Source: Candidatus Eisenbacteria bacterium (GTDB lineage Bacteria; Eisenbacteria; RBG-16-71-46; CAIMUX01; JAHJDP01). Taken from it: 64,000 nt of DNA. Below are positions 25,693 through 35,494 of the stretch, piece after piece (positions within the stretch are counted from its first letter, which is position 1; every line of letters starts with the position of its first letter). The notes below the pieces were generated by a model. The model was not told the origin of the DNA. It saw only the letters and a list, made by a program, of their open reading frames with translations, and made no database searches. The stretch lies in NCBI GenBank assembly GCA_018831195.1, contig JAHJDP010000099.1:55450-119449 (forward strand), given 5' to 3'. Position numbers and translations under genes: made by a program.

Positions 25693-26472
25693 ATGAGGAT
25701 AACAAGCATCACTTGTCTTGCCTTGGGCTTGATGTTCCTAGCCCCCCAGGGCGCGCCGGCGCTCACCATCTACGATATTCAGTATTCGTCGCCGCCCGAT
25801 TACGAATCCCCGTATGTCGATCAGTTTGTCGATGTGACCGGCGGCGTCGTCATAAAAATTTTCGTAGGCGGCCGCACAAAAATAGCGATTCAGGATCCGA
25901 CGCTCGGCGATGCTTGGGCCGGTGTGCAGATTGTCTTTGATGAGCATGAAATGGCGGCGGGAATCTCCCGCGGCGATCGCATTGATCTTTACAATGTGGA
26001 GGTGTACGAATCGCGTGGAAACACGCAGCTCGGCTTCAGCGATACGAGTTCGGTGGTGATCGTCAGTTCCGGCAATCCGGTCGATCCACTCGTCGTCACA
26101 CCGGCTGATATTCCCTATCCAACAGACAACGATATGAGCGAAAAGTGGGAGTTCATGCTGCTCCAGCTTGAAGATGTCTGTGTCGGCGCCATGGATCTCG
26201 GCAGCCACGCGGACAACTATGAGCTCTCCAACGCCTATGGAACCTGCTGGGCTTCGGATTATGCGAACTACGATCTCCCCCCGGGCTCGGATTACTTCGT
26301 TACGCCGAGTGAGTGCTTCATCAGCATCACCGGGTATCTCGAGCAGTATCTCAACACAGACGACGGCTGGGATTATTACCAGCTCCTACCCCGGGATATT
26401 GAGGACTATGTTCTTCCGGTCACGCCGACGCGTGAAACGACGTGGGGTGCCGTCAAGAGCGTGTACAAGTAA
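25693..26472 (+). CDS. Secreted OB-like paralogue 1 of 3
   Basis: From the ATG at 25693 (AGGAGG 9 bases upstream) the product is 259 residues with a signal peptide ending near APA. The mature domain starts LTIYDIQYS and contains the family signatures VTGGVV, IAIQDPTLGDAWAGVQI, GDRIDLYNVEV, and DYYQLLPRDIEDYV near the end. The beta-rich pattern resembles the OB-like region that precedes some extracellular nucleases, but no catalytic domain is present. The C-terminus is a short TTWGAVKSVYK tail instead of the FlgD-like domain. It is related to the next two genes. Confidence 0.75.
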   Translation: MRITSITCLALGLMFLAPQGAPALTIYDIQYSSPPDYESPYVDQFVDVTGGVVIKIFVGGRTKIAIQDPTLGDAWAGVQIVFDEHEMAAGISRGDRIDLYNVEVYESRGNTQLGFSDTSSVVIVSSGNPVDPLVVTPADIPYPTDNDMSEKWEFMLLQLEDVCVGAMDLGSHADNYELSNAYGTCWASDYANYDLPPGSDYFVTPSECFISITGYLEQYLNTDDGWDYYQLLPRDIEDYVLPVTPTRETTWGAVKSVYK

Positions 26473-27950
26473 TGCGCCTGTTTGGCTGGGGAATGAAGCG
26501 GATGGTAGCCTTGGGCTGTGTCGCTGTATCCGTGGCCTGTCACCCCCATGGGGCGGCCGCCGACGCCCTCACAATATACGAAATTCAGCAATCCTCGGCA
26601 GAGACGGACTGGAGGTCCGCCTATGAGGGACAGAGGGTATCCCTCACGGGGGGTATTGTTACACACACTATTGGTTTTCGTATAACACTCCAGGATCCCA
26701 CGCTCGGTGACAGCTGGGCGGGGATTGAAATCCGCGCCTTCGAGAATGATGCACCTCTTGGAGTGGTGAGGGTGGGGGACCGTGTCGATTTCCACGATAT
26801 CCTCGTGGAAGAATTCCGTGGGGGGACCATTCCCCAGTTCAAATCCTACAGTACTTTTGAGGTGATCAGTTCAGGAAATGATCTGCCGGAACCCATCATT
26901 ATTCCTGTAGAAGAATTGAGTTATCCTCCCCATCGTGAACAGTGTGAGAAATACGAGGGAATGCTCGTTGCGGTGGAGAATGTCCGTGTCGGGCAAATGG
27001 ATTGGGGGAAGGCGGAAGACAATTATGAGTTGATCAATGATACGCACACGATGTGGGCGTCGGATTACTGCAACTTGGATCTGGCCGTGCCGCCCTTTCC
27101 CACTTACGCCGTGCGCCGCGGTGAGCGGTATGCCAGGATCGCCGGGATCTTCCAAGAGTACCTGTATCCGCTGGAAGGCTGGGATTATTACCAGCTCCTG
27201 CCCCGGGGGGAGGCCGATTATGTCATCTCGGATATCTATACCATTCGCGATATCCAGGAATCGACATCCGAGGACGGCTGGGGCTCTCTCCTGGCCGGAA
27301 CCCGGGTCGCTCTTCAAGCGCTGGTTTCAGCCGAACGATCCTCCCGGGCGCTGCTGGCGCTTCATGATCCATTGCTGGGGCTCGAATGGGCCGGAATCAG
27401 TCTGAGGGATCCCCACGGGGCTTTATCCGCCCTCGCAATAGGCGATGATGTGCAGTTTCAAAATCTCCTCGTCACCGAAGAAGAGGGCCTGACAGTTCTT
27501 CTCTATGATGAAGAGAGCGCACACGATGTCGCCGGCACGGGGCGGCCCATCATCGCCGCTGCCATTCCGGCTGATCGCATCAGCTTGAGCGCACCGCCGG
27601 ATCTTGCGGAGCGGTTTGAAGGGATGCTAGTCAAGATCCTCGGCGCAAACGTGATCCGCCGGGCCGTTCCCGAGGGAAATGATCTCTATTATCTCTCGTC
27701 GAATACTGATCTGGTTCTCTGCACCGATAGGGATTGCCCGGCTGTTCCTCCGGATAGCACATTTTTTGTTCGAGCAGGTGATTGCTTGGGATTTATCCAG
27801 GGCATTGTCATTGAAGAATCCATCCCAGGCGGCCGGGCCTATATCCTTCAACCCCGCACAACATCAGATTATTACTTCACGGCCGGCTCTCAATCCCTCA
27901 CAACCTGGGGACGGCTGAAGCAGGCTCATCATGGGGAGCGACAAAGATGA
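26472..27950 (+). CDS. Secreted OB-like paralogue 2 of 3, two-domain
   Basis: The ATG at 26472 overlaps the previous stop (TAATG). The 492 residues have a signal peptide and two copies of the domain: about 30-255 starts LTIYEIQQS and holds ITLQDPTLGDSWAGIEI, and about 257-470 starts IYTIRDIQES and holds LALHDPLLGLEWAGISL. The second copy is more diverged. The end has LTTWGRLKQ, similar to paralogue 1. It is probably a duplicated, membrane-associated or secreted partner of the TonB receptor. No enzyme motif is visible. Confidence 0.75.
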   Translation: MRLFGWGMKRMVALGCVAVSVACHPHGAAADALTIYEIQQSSAETDWRSAYEGQRVSLTGGIVTHTIGFRITLQDPTLGDSWAGIEIRAFENDAPLGVVRVGDRVDFHDILVEEFRGGTIPQFKSYSTFEVISSGNDLPEPIIIPVEELSYPPHREQCEKYEGMLVAVENVRVGQMDWGKAEDNYELINDTHTMWASDYCNLDLAVPPFPTYAVRRGERYARIAGIFQEYLYPLEGWDYYQLLPRGEADYVISDIYTIRDIQESTSEDGWGSLLAGTRVALQALVSAERSSRALLALHDPLLGLEWAGISLRDPHGALSALAIGDDVQFQNLLVTEEEGLTVLLYDEESAHDVAGTGRPIIAAAIPADRISLSAPPDLAERFEGMLVKILGANVIRRAVPEGNDLYYLSSNTDLVLCTDRDCPAVPPDSTFFVRAGDCLGFIQGIVIEESIPGGRAYILQPRTTSDYYFTAGSQSLTTWGRLKQAHHGERQR

Positions 27951-28999
27951 GGTTTTATGTGAAAGAGATGACGGCGTTGACAGCGATCTTCGTTATGGCT
28001 TGGCTTTTCACCGGATCCGCATATGCTGATCGAGAGACATACAATATCTACGAGCTTCAAATTTCCGATGCGGGGAATGATTGGAATTCATATCATTATG
28101 CAGAAATCGTCCGATGTGTGGGCGGTATCGTCACTCACAAGTTTAAACAGCGTTTTACGCTGCAAGACCCCAGCCTTGGAACGGAATGGGCCGCGATTGA
28201 GGTGCGGGGCTATCCTGTTTATCCGACCGGTATTGAAGTCGGTGATCAAGTCGACTTCGATAATGTTTATGTCGACGAATATGCCGGCGTCACGGTTCTC
28301 CAATATTACGCTGCCAGCAGTCATGTCATCAATTCCAGCGGCCATGTAATTCCCGATCCTGTGCCCGTTGCTCTGCGCAATATTCGCTATCCGGCCCATC
28401 CGGAGGATTGCGAACGGTACGCCAGCATGCTGATCTCCGTGACGGAGGAAATGATGATCGGCGCGATGGATCTCGGCAAGGCGGATGATAACTATGAGCT
28501 GATCGGCGCAGCCGATACGGCTTGGGCTTCGGATTACGCCAATACCGATATTGATACGACCTATATTGTTGAGAGTGGTGAGTGCTACGGGCGGTATATT
28601 GGAGTCCTGCAGCGATACTATACTGAGGGTGAGTGGGATTATTATCAGTTATTGCCCAGGGGCAACGACGATTACACACCCTGTGGGACGGATGTGGGGG
28701 ACGGGATCGATGATATCTGCAATACCGCCGGGACCCTCTTCCCGTCACCGAATCCATTTCAGGTAAGGACGCGCATTCCCTTCATGCTCGCCGCCTCATC
28801 CGCTGTTCGGTGTGACATTTTCGATCTGTCAGGCCGCCGTGTCGCGACGCTCATCGACGGAGGCATGCAGCCGGGATACCACGAGGTTTCCTGGAACGGA
28901 TGCGGCCGAAGCGGCCGGAAGCTGCCCACGGGCGCTTATCTCGTGCGGATCCGGACCAGGGATAATGATTTCTCGGGGAAAATATCCCTGGCCCATTAA
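27947..28999 (+). CDS. Secreted OB-like paralogue 3 of 3 with FlgD-like sorting tail
   Basis: Its ATG overlaps the preceding stop (ATGA), so the three paralogues are translationally coupled. The 350 residues comprise a signal peptide, one family domain (YNIYELQIS, then FTLQDPSLGTEWAAIEV and EWDYYQLLPRGNDDY), and a C-terminal sorting domain from about 265 (LFPSPNPFQV, then FDLSGRRVATLIDGGMQPG and VSWNG). Of the three, only this one has the long sorting tail, so it may be the surface-attached form. Confidence 0.78.
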   Translation: MRFYVKEMTALTAIFVMAWLFTGSAYADRETYNIYELQISDAGNDWNSYHYAEIVRCVGGIVTHKFKQRFTLQDPSLGTEWAAIEVRGYPVYPTGIEVGDQVDFDNVYVDEYAGVTVLQYYAASSHVINSSGHVIPDPVPVALRNIRYPAHPEDCERYASMLISVTEEMMIGAMDLGKADDNYELIGAADTAWASDYANTDIDTTYIVESGECYGRYIGVLQRYYTEGEWDYYQLLPRGNDDYTPCGTDVGDGIDDICNTAGTLFPSPNPFQVRTRIPFMLAASSAVRCDIFDLSGRRVATLIDGGMQPGYHEVSWNGCGRSGRKLPTGAYLVRIRTRDNDFSGKISLAH

Positions 29000-29102
29000 G
29001 GAGACAAAGGGGCGCTTGAAACCGCCGTCTCCGCACCGCCGTCTCCGCAGCGATCGGCCGGCCCGCCCTTCAGGGGCGATCGTTTTCGCCGCTCATTCCA
29101 TC

Positions 29103-30887
29103 TCAGCGGATCAAAACAATACGAATTTTCCCTTCACTTCCCGACGCGGTATGAAGTTTAACAAAATAGATTCCGCCGGCAGCCGGTTGACCGCCGGCCG
29201 CCCGGCCGTCCCAAGTCAATGTATTCCATCCCGGGCCGGCCGATGTGGTGGAGAGAGATCGGATCGTCCGGCCGGTGAGATCATGAATTGTAAGTGTAAC
29301 ATTATCGCCATCGCCGGAACGGAACCGAAGCGTCGCCGTATCGATAAACGGATTGGGCCATGCCTGCAGGAGCGCGCGGGCTGAAATCAAATCCGTCTCT
29401 GAAACACTTGATGTGCTTGTGGGGATTTTGAAACCATGCTGGCTCGTGTTCCAGTTGTCGTGGAAGAGACCGCCCCATTCGATCGCGTCATTCGGTGCGA
29501 TACCGGAAAAGTCCCACAGGGCGACATCGCCTGTCGTCATTGTCATCGCCATTTCCAGATCTCCGTCGAGATCGACATCGGCGATTTCAGGGCTGTTCGG
29601 TCCGCTCCCACCCGGCTTGGGTATGGGGAAATCGGCGGCAATGGTTCCGTCGACATTATGGCCGAAAATCGAACCAGGGCTCCAATTGTCGCCGATCGCG
29701 ATTTCGTATCCCGGGATTCCATCGAGATTGGCGATGATCGCTGAACCTTCCATATTCGGATCGGCGGTCACCGGCCATCCCGGAAGCAGGGCGCCGGTGT
29801 GATCCCAAGCGTAGAAGGCGTTACCGTCTATCTTGCCGGCGTTCCAAAGCTCGAGATCACCGTCACCGTCGATGTCGGCGAGCACGGGGCAGGAATAGGT
29901 CTGAGCGCTCGGATAGGTGACCGGGAAATTGGGCAGCAGGGTGCCGTCGCCCCGGTAGGCGAAGATACTGGTCGAAACACCAAAATTATAACCAACCACC
30001 AGCGCCTCTCTGGAGCCATCGCCGTCAAAGTCGCCGATCGAGGGAGCGGCATACGAGCTGGAGAGGCCGTAGGTGACAGGCCATCCGGCTGTGCCCGATC
30101 CGTTGCTTCCTTGGAGGGCATAGAGCAGTCCCGCGGTGGTGGTGACGAGGATTTCCGGCAACTCATCCCCGGTCAGATCACCGGCGGAAAGGGTCCCGGA
30201 AATAGTGCCGGTCACGGGCGCCTGCCAGAGAATCGTTCCATCAGCTTCCCACGCTTTGACGGTCGATCCCCCCCCGACCAAGATCTCGGGGCGTCCATCG
30301 TCGTCGATGTCATAAATCAAGGGAGAGAGAAATCCAAAAGTCAGGCCGGAGGGCTGAGGCCATCCGGTCATCGACGTGCCGTCATGGTGGCGGACATGCA
30401 GCTGCCCGGAGCAGACCGCGATGATAATTTCCAGATCGCCATCGCCGTCAAGATCGGCCACGGCGGCCTTTGATTGGATCCGCCCGCCGAGATTCACCGG
30501 CCAGCCGGAAAGCAGGACGCCGTTATGATGCCACACGCGGAACTGATTATCGGTGGATCCGGCCAGAACTTCCTTATAGCCGTCGTTATCAAGGTCTGCG
30601 AGAACCACACCGACAGGGGAATAAATGGGATTAACCGCCATTGTCTGAGGCCAGCCCGGCATCATCGGTGGAGCGGGCCGGTTGTTCCCGGCGGCCTGGT
30701 TATCAGATCCATCCCCATCCGCCGGATCTGACGCCTCCACATTGATGATGGTCATGCCCGGATCGGCGGCGTCGACCGGCGCCGTCTGAGTCGCCGGCAG
30801 GGCCTGAGAACTCATGACAACAAGGATGAAAAGACAAACCGGTACAAGAATGTTAAAGGATTGATGGTGGCTGCGATTCTGTGACAT
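29103..30887 (-). CDS. FG-GAP/VCBS repeat protein with sorting tail
   Basis: The 594 residues have a signal peptide and about seven FG-GAP/VCBS-type repeats, each centred on a D.DGDGD.E motif (VADLDGDGDLEIIIAV, LADIDGDGDLELWNAG, IADVDLDGDLEMAMT). These are calcium-binding integrin-like propeller blades, interleaved with a recurring GWPV phrase. The last 90 residues form the FlgD-like sorting domain (AWPNPF, HDLTGRTIRSL, LTWDGR). It is a secreted or surface-displayed protein of likely adhesive function. Its stop is 103 bases from the end of the paralogue operon, in convergent orientation. Confidence 0.88.
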   Translation of the reverse strand: MSQNRSHHQSFNILVPVCLFILVVMSSQALPATQTAPVDAADPGMTIINVEASDPADGDGSDNQAAGNNRPAPPMMPGWPQTMAVNPIYSPVGVVLADLDNDGYKEVLAGSTDNQFRVWHHNGVLLSGWPVNLGGRIQSKAAVADLDGDGDLEIIIAVCSGQLHVRHHDGTSMTGWPQPSGLTFGFLSPLIYDIDDDGRPEILVGGGSTVKAWEADGTILWQAPVTGTISGTLSAGDLTGDELPEILVTTTAGLLYALQGSNGSGTAGWPVTYGLSSSYAAPSIGDFDGDGSREALVVGYNFGVSTSIFAYRGDGTLLPNFPVTYPSAQTYSCPVLADIDGDGDLELWNAGKIDGNAFYAWDHTGALLPGWPVTADPNMEGSAIIANLDGIPGYEIAIGDNWSPGSIFGHNVDGTIAADFPIPKPGGSGPNSPEIADVDLDGDLEMAMTMTTGDVALWDFSGIAPNDAIEWGGLFHDNWNTSQHGFKIPTSTSSVSETDLISARALLQAWPNPFIDTATLRFRSGDGDNVTLTIHDLTGRTIRSLSTTSAGPGWNTLTWDGRAAGGQPAAGGIYFVKLHTASGSEGKIRIVLIR

Positions 30888-31138
30888 GATGCCTCCCGAT
30901 TCATGGAGATGCAGATTATGGAAACAGAGTTTCTCATAACGCAGACGAATTCACCGCACGAAGACTGCGTATAATACAACACGTTTCCAGCCTGATTTTC
31001 AAGACCCATTCGCCGGCGATCGGCCCGGCCGGAGCTTCAGAATCTGATCCTGGACTGTTTACACCCTGTGTGGTAGTCTTGTTGTGGTGCAGAACAGCGA
31101 TCTCATAAGCGGGTGAACGCCGCCCAGGGGGAGGAGAG

Positions 31139-33286
31139 ATGCGTCGCATTGCATTGTTTGTCGCTGCGTTTCTGTTGGCGCCGGCATTGGCCGCAGGCGC
31201 GGCGGATAGAGAAGTGTTTCTTGTCAAGCCGGATGGAACCGGTGATTTTCCTACAATTCAGGCGGCGATCAGCGCCTTGGATGATGGGGCGATTATCGAA
31301 TTGGCGGATGGAACATTCCGCGGTGAGGGGAATCGGGATCTCTATCCCGAATGCCGGGATCTATCGATCCGGTCGCAGAGTATGAATCCGCAGTTGTGTA
31401 TTATTGATTGTGAAGGATCTCAGGAAGATCCGCACTGGGCTTTCGCGTTCAGCTGCGGCGGGGGGCTTCCACGCTGGCCGTTTACGCTCGAGGGGATCAC
31501 GTTTCGGGGCGGATATGGGTATGCCGGCGGCGCCCTCCTATCCTACGACGGGTATTGCTATGAATGCGTGAATTGCATTTTCACCGAAAATACCGCGGAG
31601 CAAATGGGGGGGGCGGTTTATGTCGGTTGGGGAAGCCCGAACTTCACCGACTGCCTCTTTTATAATAATTATTCCGGTGACAAAGGCGGAGCCTTGTATT
31701 TTGTGGAATACTGCAATTCCATTATTAAGGGTTGTACAATTGTCGACAATCATGCGGAAGGCGGCGGGGGAGGCATCTTCGCCTATTTTAATTCGCAGAT
31801 CTATCTCGAAAATACGATTATCGCCGATAGTTTTTCCGGGGAGGGTATCCTCTGCGAGTGGGACAGCGGCGCCGCGTTGCATTGCTGTGATATTTATGGA
31901 AACGCCGGCGGGGATTATGTGGGGTGCTTGGAAGGTCAGGAGGGAATCAACGGGAATATCCATGAGGACCCCCTCTTTTGTAACTATCTGAATCAGGATT
32001 ATCGTTTGAGTGAGGAATCACCCTGTGCGCCGCTCACAGAGCCGAACACTGAATGCCCGCTCATCGGCTCCGAGCCCGTTGGCTGCGGCTCCATCGTCTT
32101 GACCTATCCCAACGGCGGGGAGCTGTTCTATGTGGGTGATCATGCGACGATCCGGTGGGATATTTATGATTCCCACGGCCTGTTTATCAAAGTCGAGTTG
32201 CTGCATAACGATGAAGTCTGCGCTGAGATTTATAATGCCGTCGGTAACGATGGTGAAATCGGCTGGGTGGTCTTCCAGTGCGGTCCATGGGAATCCGGCT
32301 ATAAAATCAGGCTGACGGATCTCCTGTTCAATTATTCTGAAGAGAGCGACATGCCTTTTAACATCATGCCGGAGTTTGGGATCTCGTCTATCGAGGATAT
32401 CGGCAATGATCAGGGCAGGCAGGTCAGGCTCACTTGGCGGCGATCTCCCTTTGACGGTCCCGAGCAGCCGGTGATCAATGGATACGAGATATACCGGCGG
32501 CAGGATGAATACAAGACCGCTGAGACGAATCAACGCGTGGAGGGCTGGGATTATATTGCAACCGTTCCGGCCCACGGCGATGACATCTATCAGGCGGTCG
32601 CTCCAACTCTCTGCGACTCCACGGAGCAGGGAGGGATCTGCTGGTCCGCCTTCTTCCTTCGCGCCGTAACCCCGGATCCTCGGATTTTCTTTGAGACGGC
32701 CGCCGACAGCGGCTATTCGATCGACAATCTTGCGCCTTCCGCACCGGCGAATTTCCGCTTCCTGTCCTCGAGTGTGCTGGGTTGGGATGAAGCGCCGGAA
32801 GCGGATTTTGACTACTTCACGATTTATGGTTCCGAGAGCGGCTATCTCGGCCCTGATGCCGTTGTGATCGGTTATACCACGGGAACAACGATGGATGTCT
32901 CAGATCATTCCTTCAATTACTATCACGTCACAGCGAGCGATTTCGCCGGAAATGAAGGCGAAGAGTCGACGGTGACGACATCGGGGGTGGGCGCTATGGA
33001 GGCGGGACGGAGCCTCATCCTCTATCAGAACTATCCCAACCCGAGCTTCAACGCCACCACGCTCTCTTTTTATCTGCCTGCCGAAACTGATGTAAAGCTC
33101 GACCTCTTTGATATTGCCGGCCGGGCCGTGCTGACATTTGTCAATGGCCGGATGGGACCGGGATTACACAATATCCGCTGGGCTGGAATCCTGCCCTCAG
33201 GTGAATCAGCGCCGATGGGGGTCTATTTCTATCGCTTGACGGCCGGAGGTTCGATTCAGACAAAGAAACTCATTATGAGCCGATAG
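31139..33286 (+). CDS. Secreted beta-helix / Ig-like protein with sorting tail
   Basis: The 715 residues begin with a clean signal peptide (LAAGAA). A right-handed beta-helix of the polymorphic outer membrane/pectin-lyase type occupies about 25-310 (GTGDFPTIQAAISA, GGALLSYDG, GGAVYVGWGSPNF). Ig/fibronectin-like beta domains follow at about 320-610, and then the FlgD-like sorting domain (YQNYPNPSFNATTLSF, FDIAGRAVLTF, IRWAG). GGGGGAGGAG precedes the ATG. It is likely exported and attached to the surface. The substrate is unknown. Confidence 0.87.
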   Translation: MRRIALFVAAFLLAPALAAGAADREVFLVKPDGTGDFPTIQAAISALDDGAIIELADGTFRGEGNRDLYPECRDLSIRSQSMNPQLCIIDCEGSQEDPHWAFAFSCGGGLPRWPFTLEGITFRGGYGYAGGALLSYDGYCYECVNCIFTENTAEQMGGAVYVGWGSPNFTDCLFYNNYSGDKGGALYFVEYCNSIIKGCTIVDNHAEGGGGGIFAYFNSQIYLENTIIADSFSGEGILCEWDSGAALHCCDIYGNAGGDYVGCLEGQEGINGNIHEDPLFCNYLNQDYRLSEESPCAPLTEPNTECPLIGSEPVGCGSIVLTYPNGGELFYVGDHATIRWDIYDSHGLFIKVELLHNDEVCAEIYNAVGNDGEIGWVVFQCGPWESGYKIRLTDLLFNYSEESDMPFNIMPEFGISSIEDIGNDQGRQVRLTWRRSPFDGPEQPVINGYEIYRRQDEYKTAETNQRVEGWDYIATVPAHGDDIYQAVAPTLCDSTEQGGICWSAFFLRAVTPDPRIFFETAADSGYSIDNLAPSAPANFRFLSSSVLGWDEAPEADFDYFTIYGSESGYLGPDAVVIGYTTGTTMDVSDHSFNYYHVTASDFAGNEGEESTVTTSGVGAMEAGRSLILYQNYPNPSFNATTLSFYLPAETDVKLDLFDIAGRAVLTFVNGRMGPGLHNIRWAGILPSGESAPMGVYFYRLTAGGSIQTKKLIMSR

Positions 33287-33445
33287 GCTGGTTGAGACGT
33301 CAGCGGATAGACGGATAGTCCCTGCAGGCGTCTTATCCACGCCCATTTCATATAGATCAATGCATCCAATTCCATCTTGGAGTCCCACCGAAATCGTGGC
33401 ATTCTGGTATTCGTGCGAGCCCATCAAGATAAAGGGAGGATCATA

Positions 33446-35494
33446 ATGCAGAGACCGCTTTTCTCCACGATCTCGTTTTCTGAGTTGATTCCAAAAGTTT
33501 TGTTCTTCTCTCTCTTCACCATTCTACTGACGGGATCTTCAATGGTCTCTGCCGGCGCGCCGATCACCGATTCCTCAGAAGATGGGTATTATGCGCGCTT
33601 CCGTGACCGGGAGATAGATCTGGAGCCGTTCCTCCTGGGGTATCCATTTAGCGGCGCCAAGGCTTCTCTGGAAGACGGCCGATTGCTCTATTTTGAGACA
33701 ACACCGAAGGGGAAGTGGCTTCGGATCTTCAAGTTAAAAGGGAATGAAGAAATCAATCTCACAAAGGGACGCAGGGTGGGAGACACCGATTGGTCAACAC
33801 GGAGTTGGTGGGATGAAAAGTTTCATCAGCCGACGAATATGCTATACATTAGTTCCGACGAGAAAAATGATGAACATATGAATGTCTATGCCCTGAATCT
33901 CATGAACGGTGAAATCAAACAGATAACGCACAACGATTATACCTATGCATGGGCCTTCTCCGATGATGACCGCTATCTCGCCTATATATCCAGATCCGGA
34001 CTGCACGAGCCTTTCAACAGCTGTCTGTGGATCAGGGATATGGAGACCGGCGCGGAGCGGAAGATTCTCTGCGATAATGGAGGGGAGGATCGGTTTACCT
34101 GGAGTCACATCGCTTTCACCGCCGACAACAGCAGTGTCATTCTCACGATCCAACACGATGGAGATCGGCGGATTTTAACACCAGCCTTGATTCGCCTCGA
34201 CAATCCGTCTTTCGATTATTTACTCCCGCCTCGGGTGGTGAGGTACGGATTCAGCCTGCTCGAGGAATGGGTCACTAAAAACGAATTCCTATATGTTTCA
34301 TCCGAATCCGGATTTAAAAACCTCTACCTGTTCGAGTTGGAGAAGCGGGAGTCGAAACAGCTCACCTTCTATGACGAGGATATTCGCACGGCCCGCTTGA
34401 TGCGGGCCGATGGCCCGATAGCCTTTATCATCATCCGCCGTCCCTATGAATCAGAGATTCATCTGATGGATATTAGGACCGGCCGGCGGCTCTATTGCGA
34501 GGTTATCAATGCCTCGGTGGATCTCAATGACGCCTATAAGAATGGGGGAATCCTCTCTCTTTACGACCTGACATCCTCCCTGCGACTCGAGTGGTTCGGC
34601 CTTCGCCGCAATGGGGAGAATGGGTCGGTGGTGAGAAGCCCGATGGCTTCGATGCCGGAGGATTTGAGGAGAAAACTTGACCATTGCAATGTCGAGAGAA
34701 TCTCCTATCCGACCTTCGATAAAGCCAAGGATGGATCCCAAAGAATGCTGCATGCTTTTTATCTCGAACCTAAAAACCCCCCCGAAAATCCGGAGGACCG
34801 GCTCGTGCTGATAACCGCCTTCTATGGCGGAGGAAACTATTTTGATAAGAAGAGCCATATTCTGGGCGCGGCCGGTATAGCCTCTCTCAGCCCGGCACCC
34901 CGAGGAGGTGACGGATTCGGCGCCGAATTTTCAGCCCTCAATGACGGCGATCTCGGCGGCGATGAGATTATTGATATCTTCTATGCGGCCAGATGGCTGA
35001 TGAAGGAGAAGGGGTATAAGGCCCATCAGATCGGGGTTCACGGTGGCAGCCATGGGGGATATGCCACGATGCGATGCATGACCTTCCCGCCTGAGACCAA
35101 CGGCCGCAATGAGGATTTTGATTTCGGTTTCGGAATCAGCCATGCCGGTTTCTCGGACATCCTGACCTTTTACGATTCCTGTAATATTCCCGATTGGGTT
35201 CTGCTCGAAGCGGGCGATCCCTTCACGGAGCGTGCCAAGCTGGCGGACCGATCACCGATCAACCATGTCGATAAACTCCGGGCGCCGATTCTACTGACGC
35301 ATGGAAAGAATGACTGGCGCGTTCCGGTCCAGGAGAGCCGTCGCTTTGTCGAAGCGGCCTCTGCCCTTGGGAAACCGGTCACCTATATCGAATTCGAGGG
35401 CCAGGGCCACGGAATTGGCGGATTGGATAACCTGATGGCTTTTTATCAAGGGATGTTTGATTTTTTGGAATCTCTTGATAACGGCTCCAGATAG
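33446..35494 (+). CDS. S9-family (prolyl oligopeptidase-type) peptidase
   Basis: The ATG at 33446 has GGGAGG 7 bases upstream; an ATG at 33377 lacks one. The 682 residues have a hydrophobic signal segment, a beta-propeller domain (about 60-420, with repeating IKQITHNDYTYAWAFSDDDRYLAYIS-type blades) and a C-terminal alpha/beta-hydrolase domain. The catalytic triad is visible: Ser535 in GGSHGG (usually GxSYGG), Asp in GKNDWRVP, and His in GQGHGIGG. It is an exported serine peptidase or acyl-aminoacyl peptidase. Its 3' end overlaps a convergent gene by 49 bases. Confidence 0.93.
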   Translation: MQRPLFSTISFSELIPKVLFFSLFTILLTGSSMVSAGAPITDSSEDGYYARFRDREIDLEPFLLGYPFSGAKASLEDGRLLYFETTPKGKWLRIFKLKGNEEINLTKGRRVGDTDWSTRSWWDEKFHQPTNMLYISSDEKNDEHMNVYALNLMNGEIKQITHNDYTYAWAFSDDDRYLAYISRSGLHEPFNSCLWIRDMETGAERKILCDNGGEDRFTWSHIAFTADNSSVILTIQHDGDRRILTPALIRLDNPSFDYLLPPRVVRYGFSLLEEWVTKNEFLYVSSESGFKNLYLFELEKRESKQLTFYDEDIRTARLMRADGPIAFIIIRRPYESEIHLMDIRTGRRLYCEVINASVDLNDAYKNGGILSLYDLTSSLRLEWFGLRRNGENGSVVRSPMASMPEDLRRKLDHCNVERISYPTFDKAKDGSQRMLHAFYLEPKNPPENPEDRLVLITAFYGGGNYFDKKSHILGAAGIASLSPAPRGGDGFGAEFSALNDGDLGGDEIIDIFYAARWLMKEKGYKAHQIGVHGGSHGGYATMRCMTFPPETNGRNEDFDFGFGISHAGFSDILTFYDSCNIPDWVLLEAGDPFTERAKLADRSPINHVDKLRAPILLTHGKNDWRVPVQESRRFVEAASALGKPVTYIEFEGQGHGIGGLDNLMAFYQGMFDFLESLDNGSR

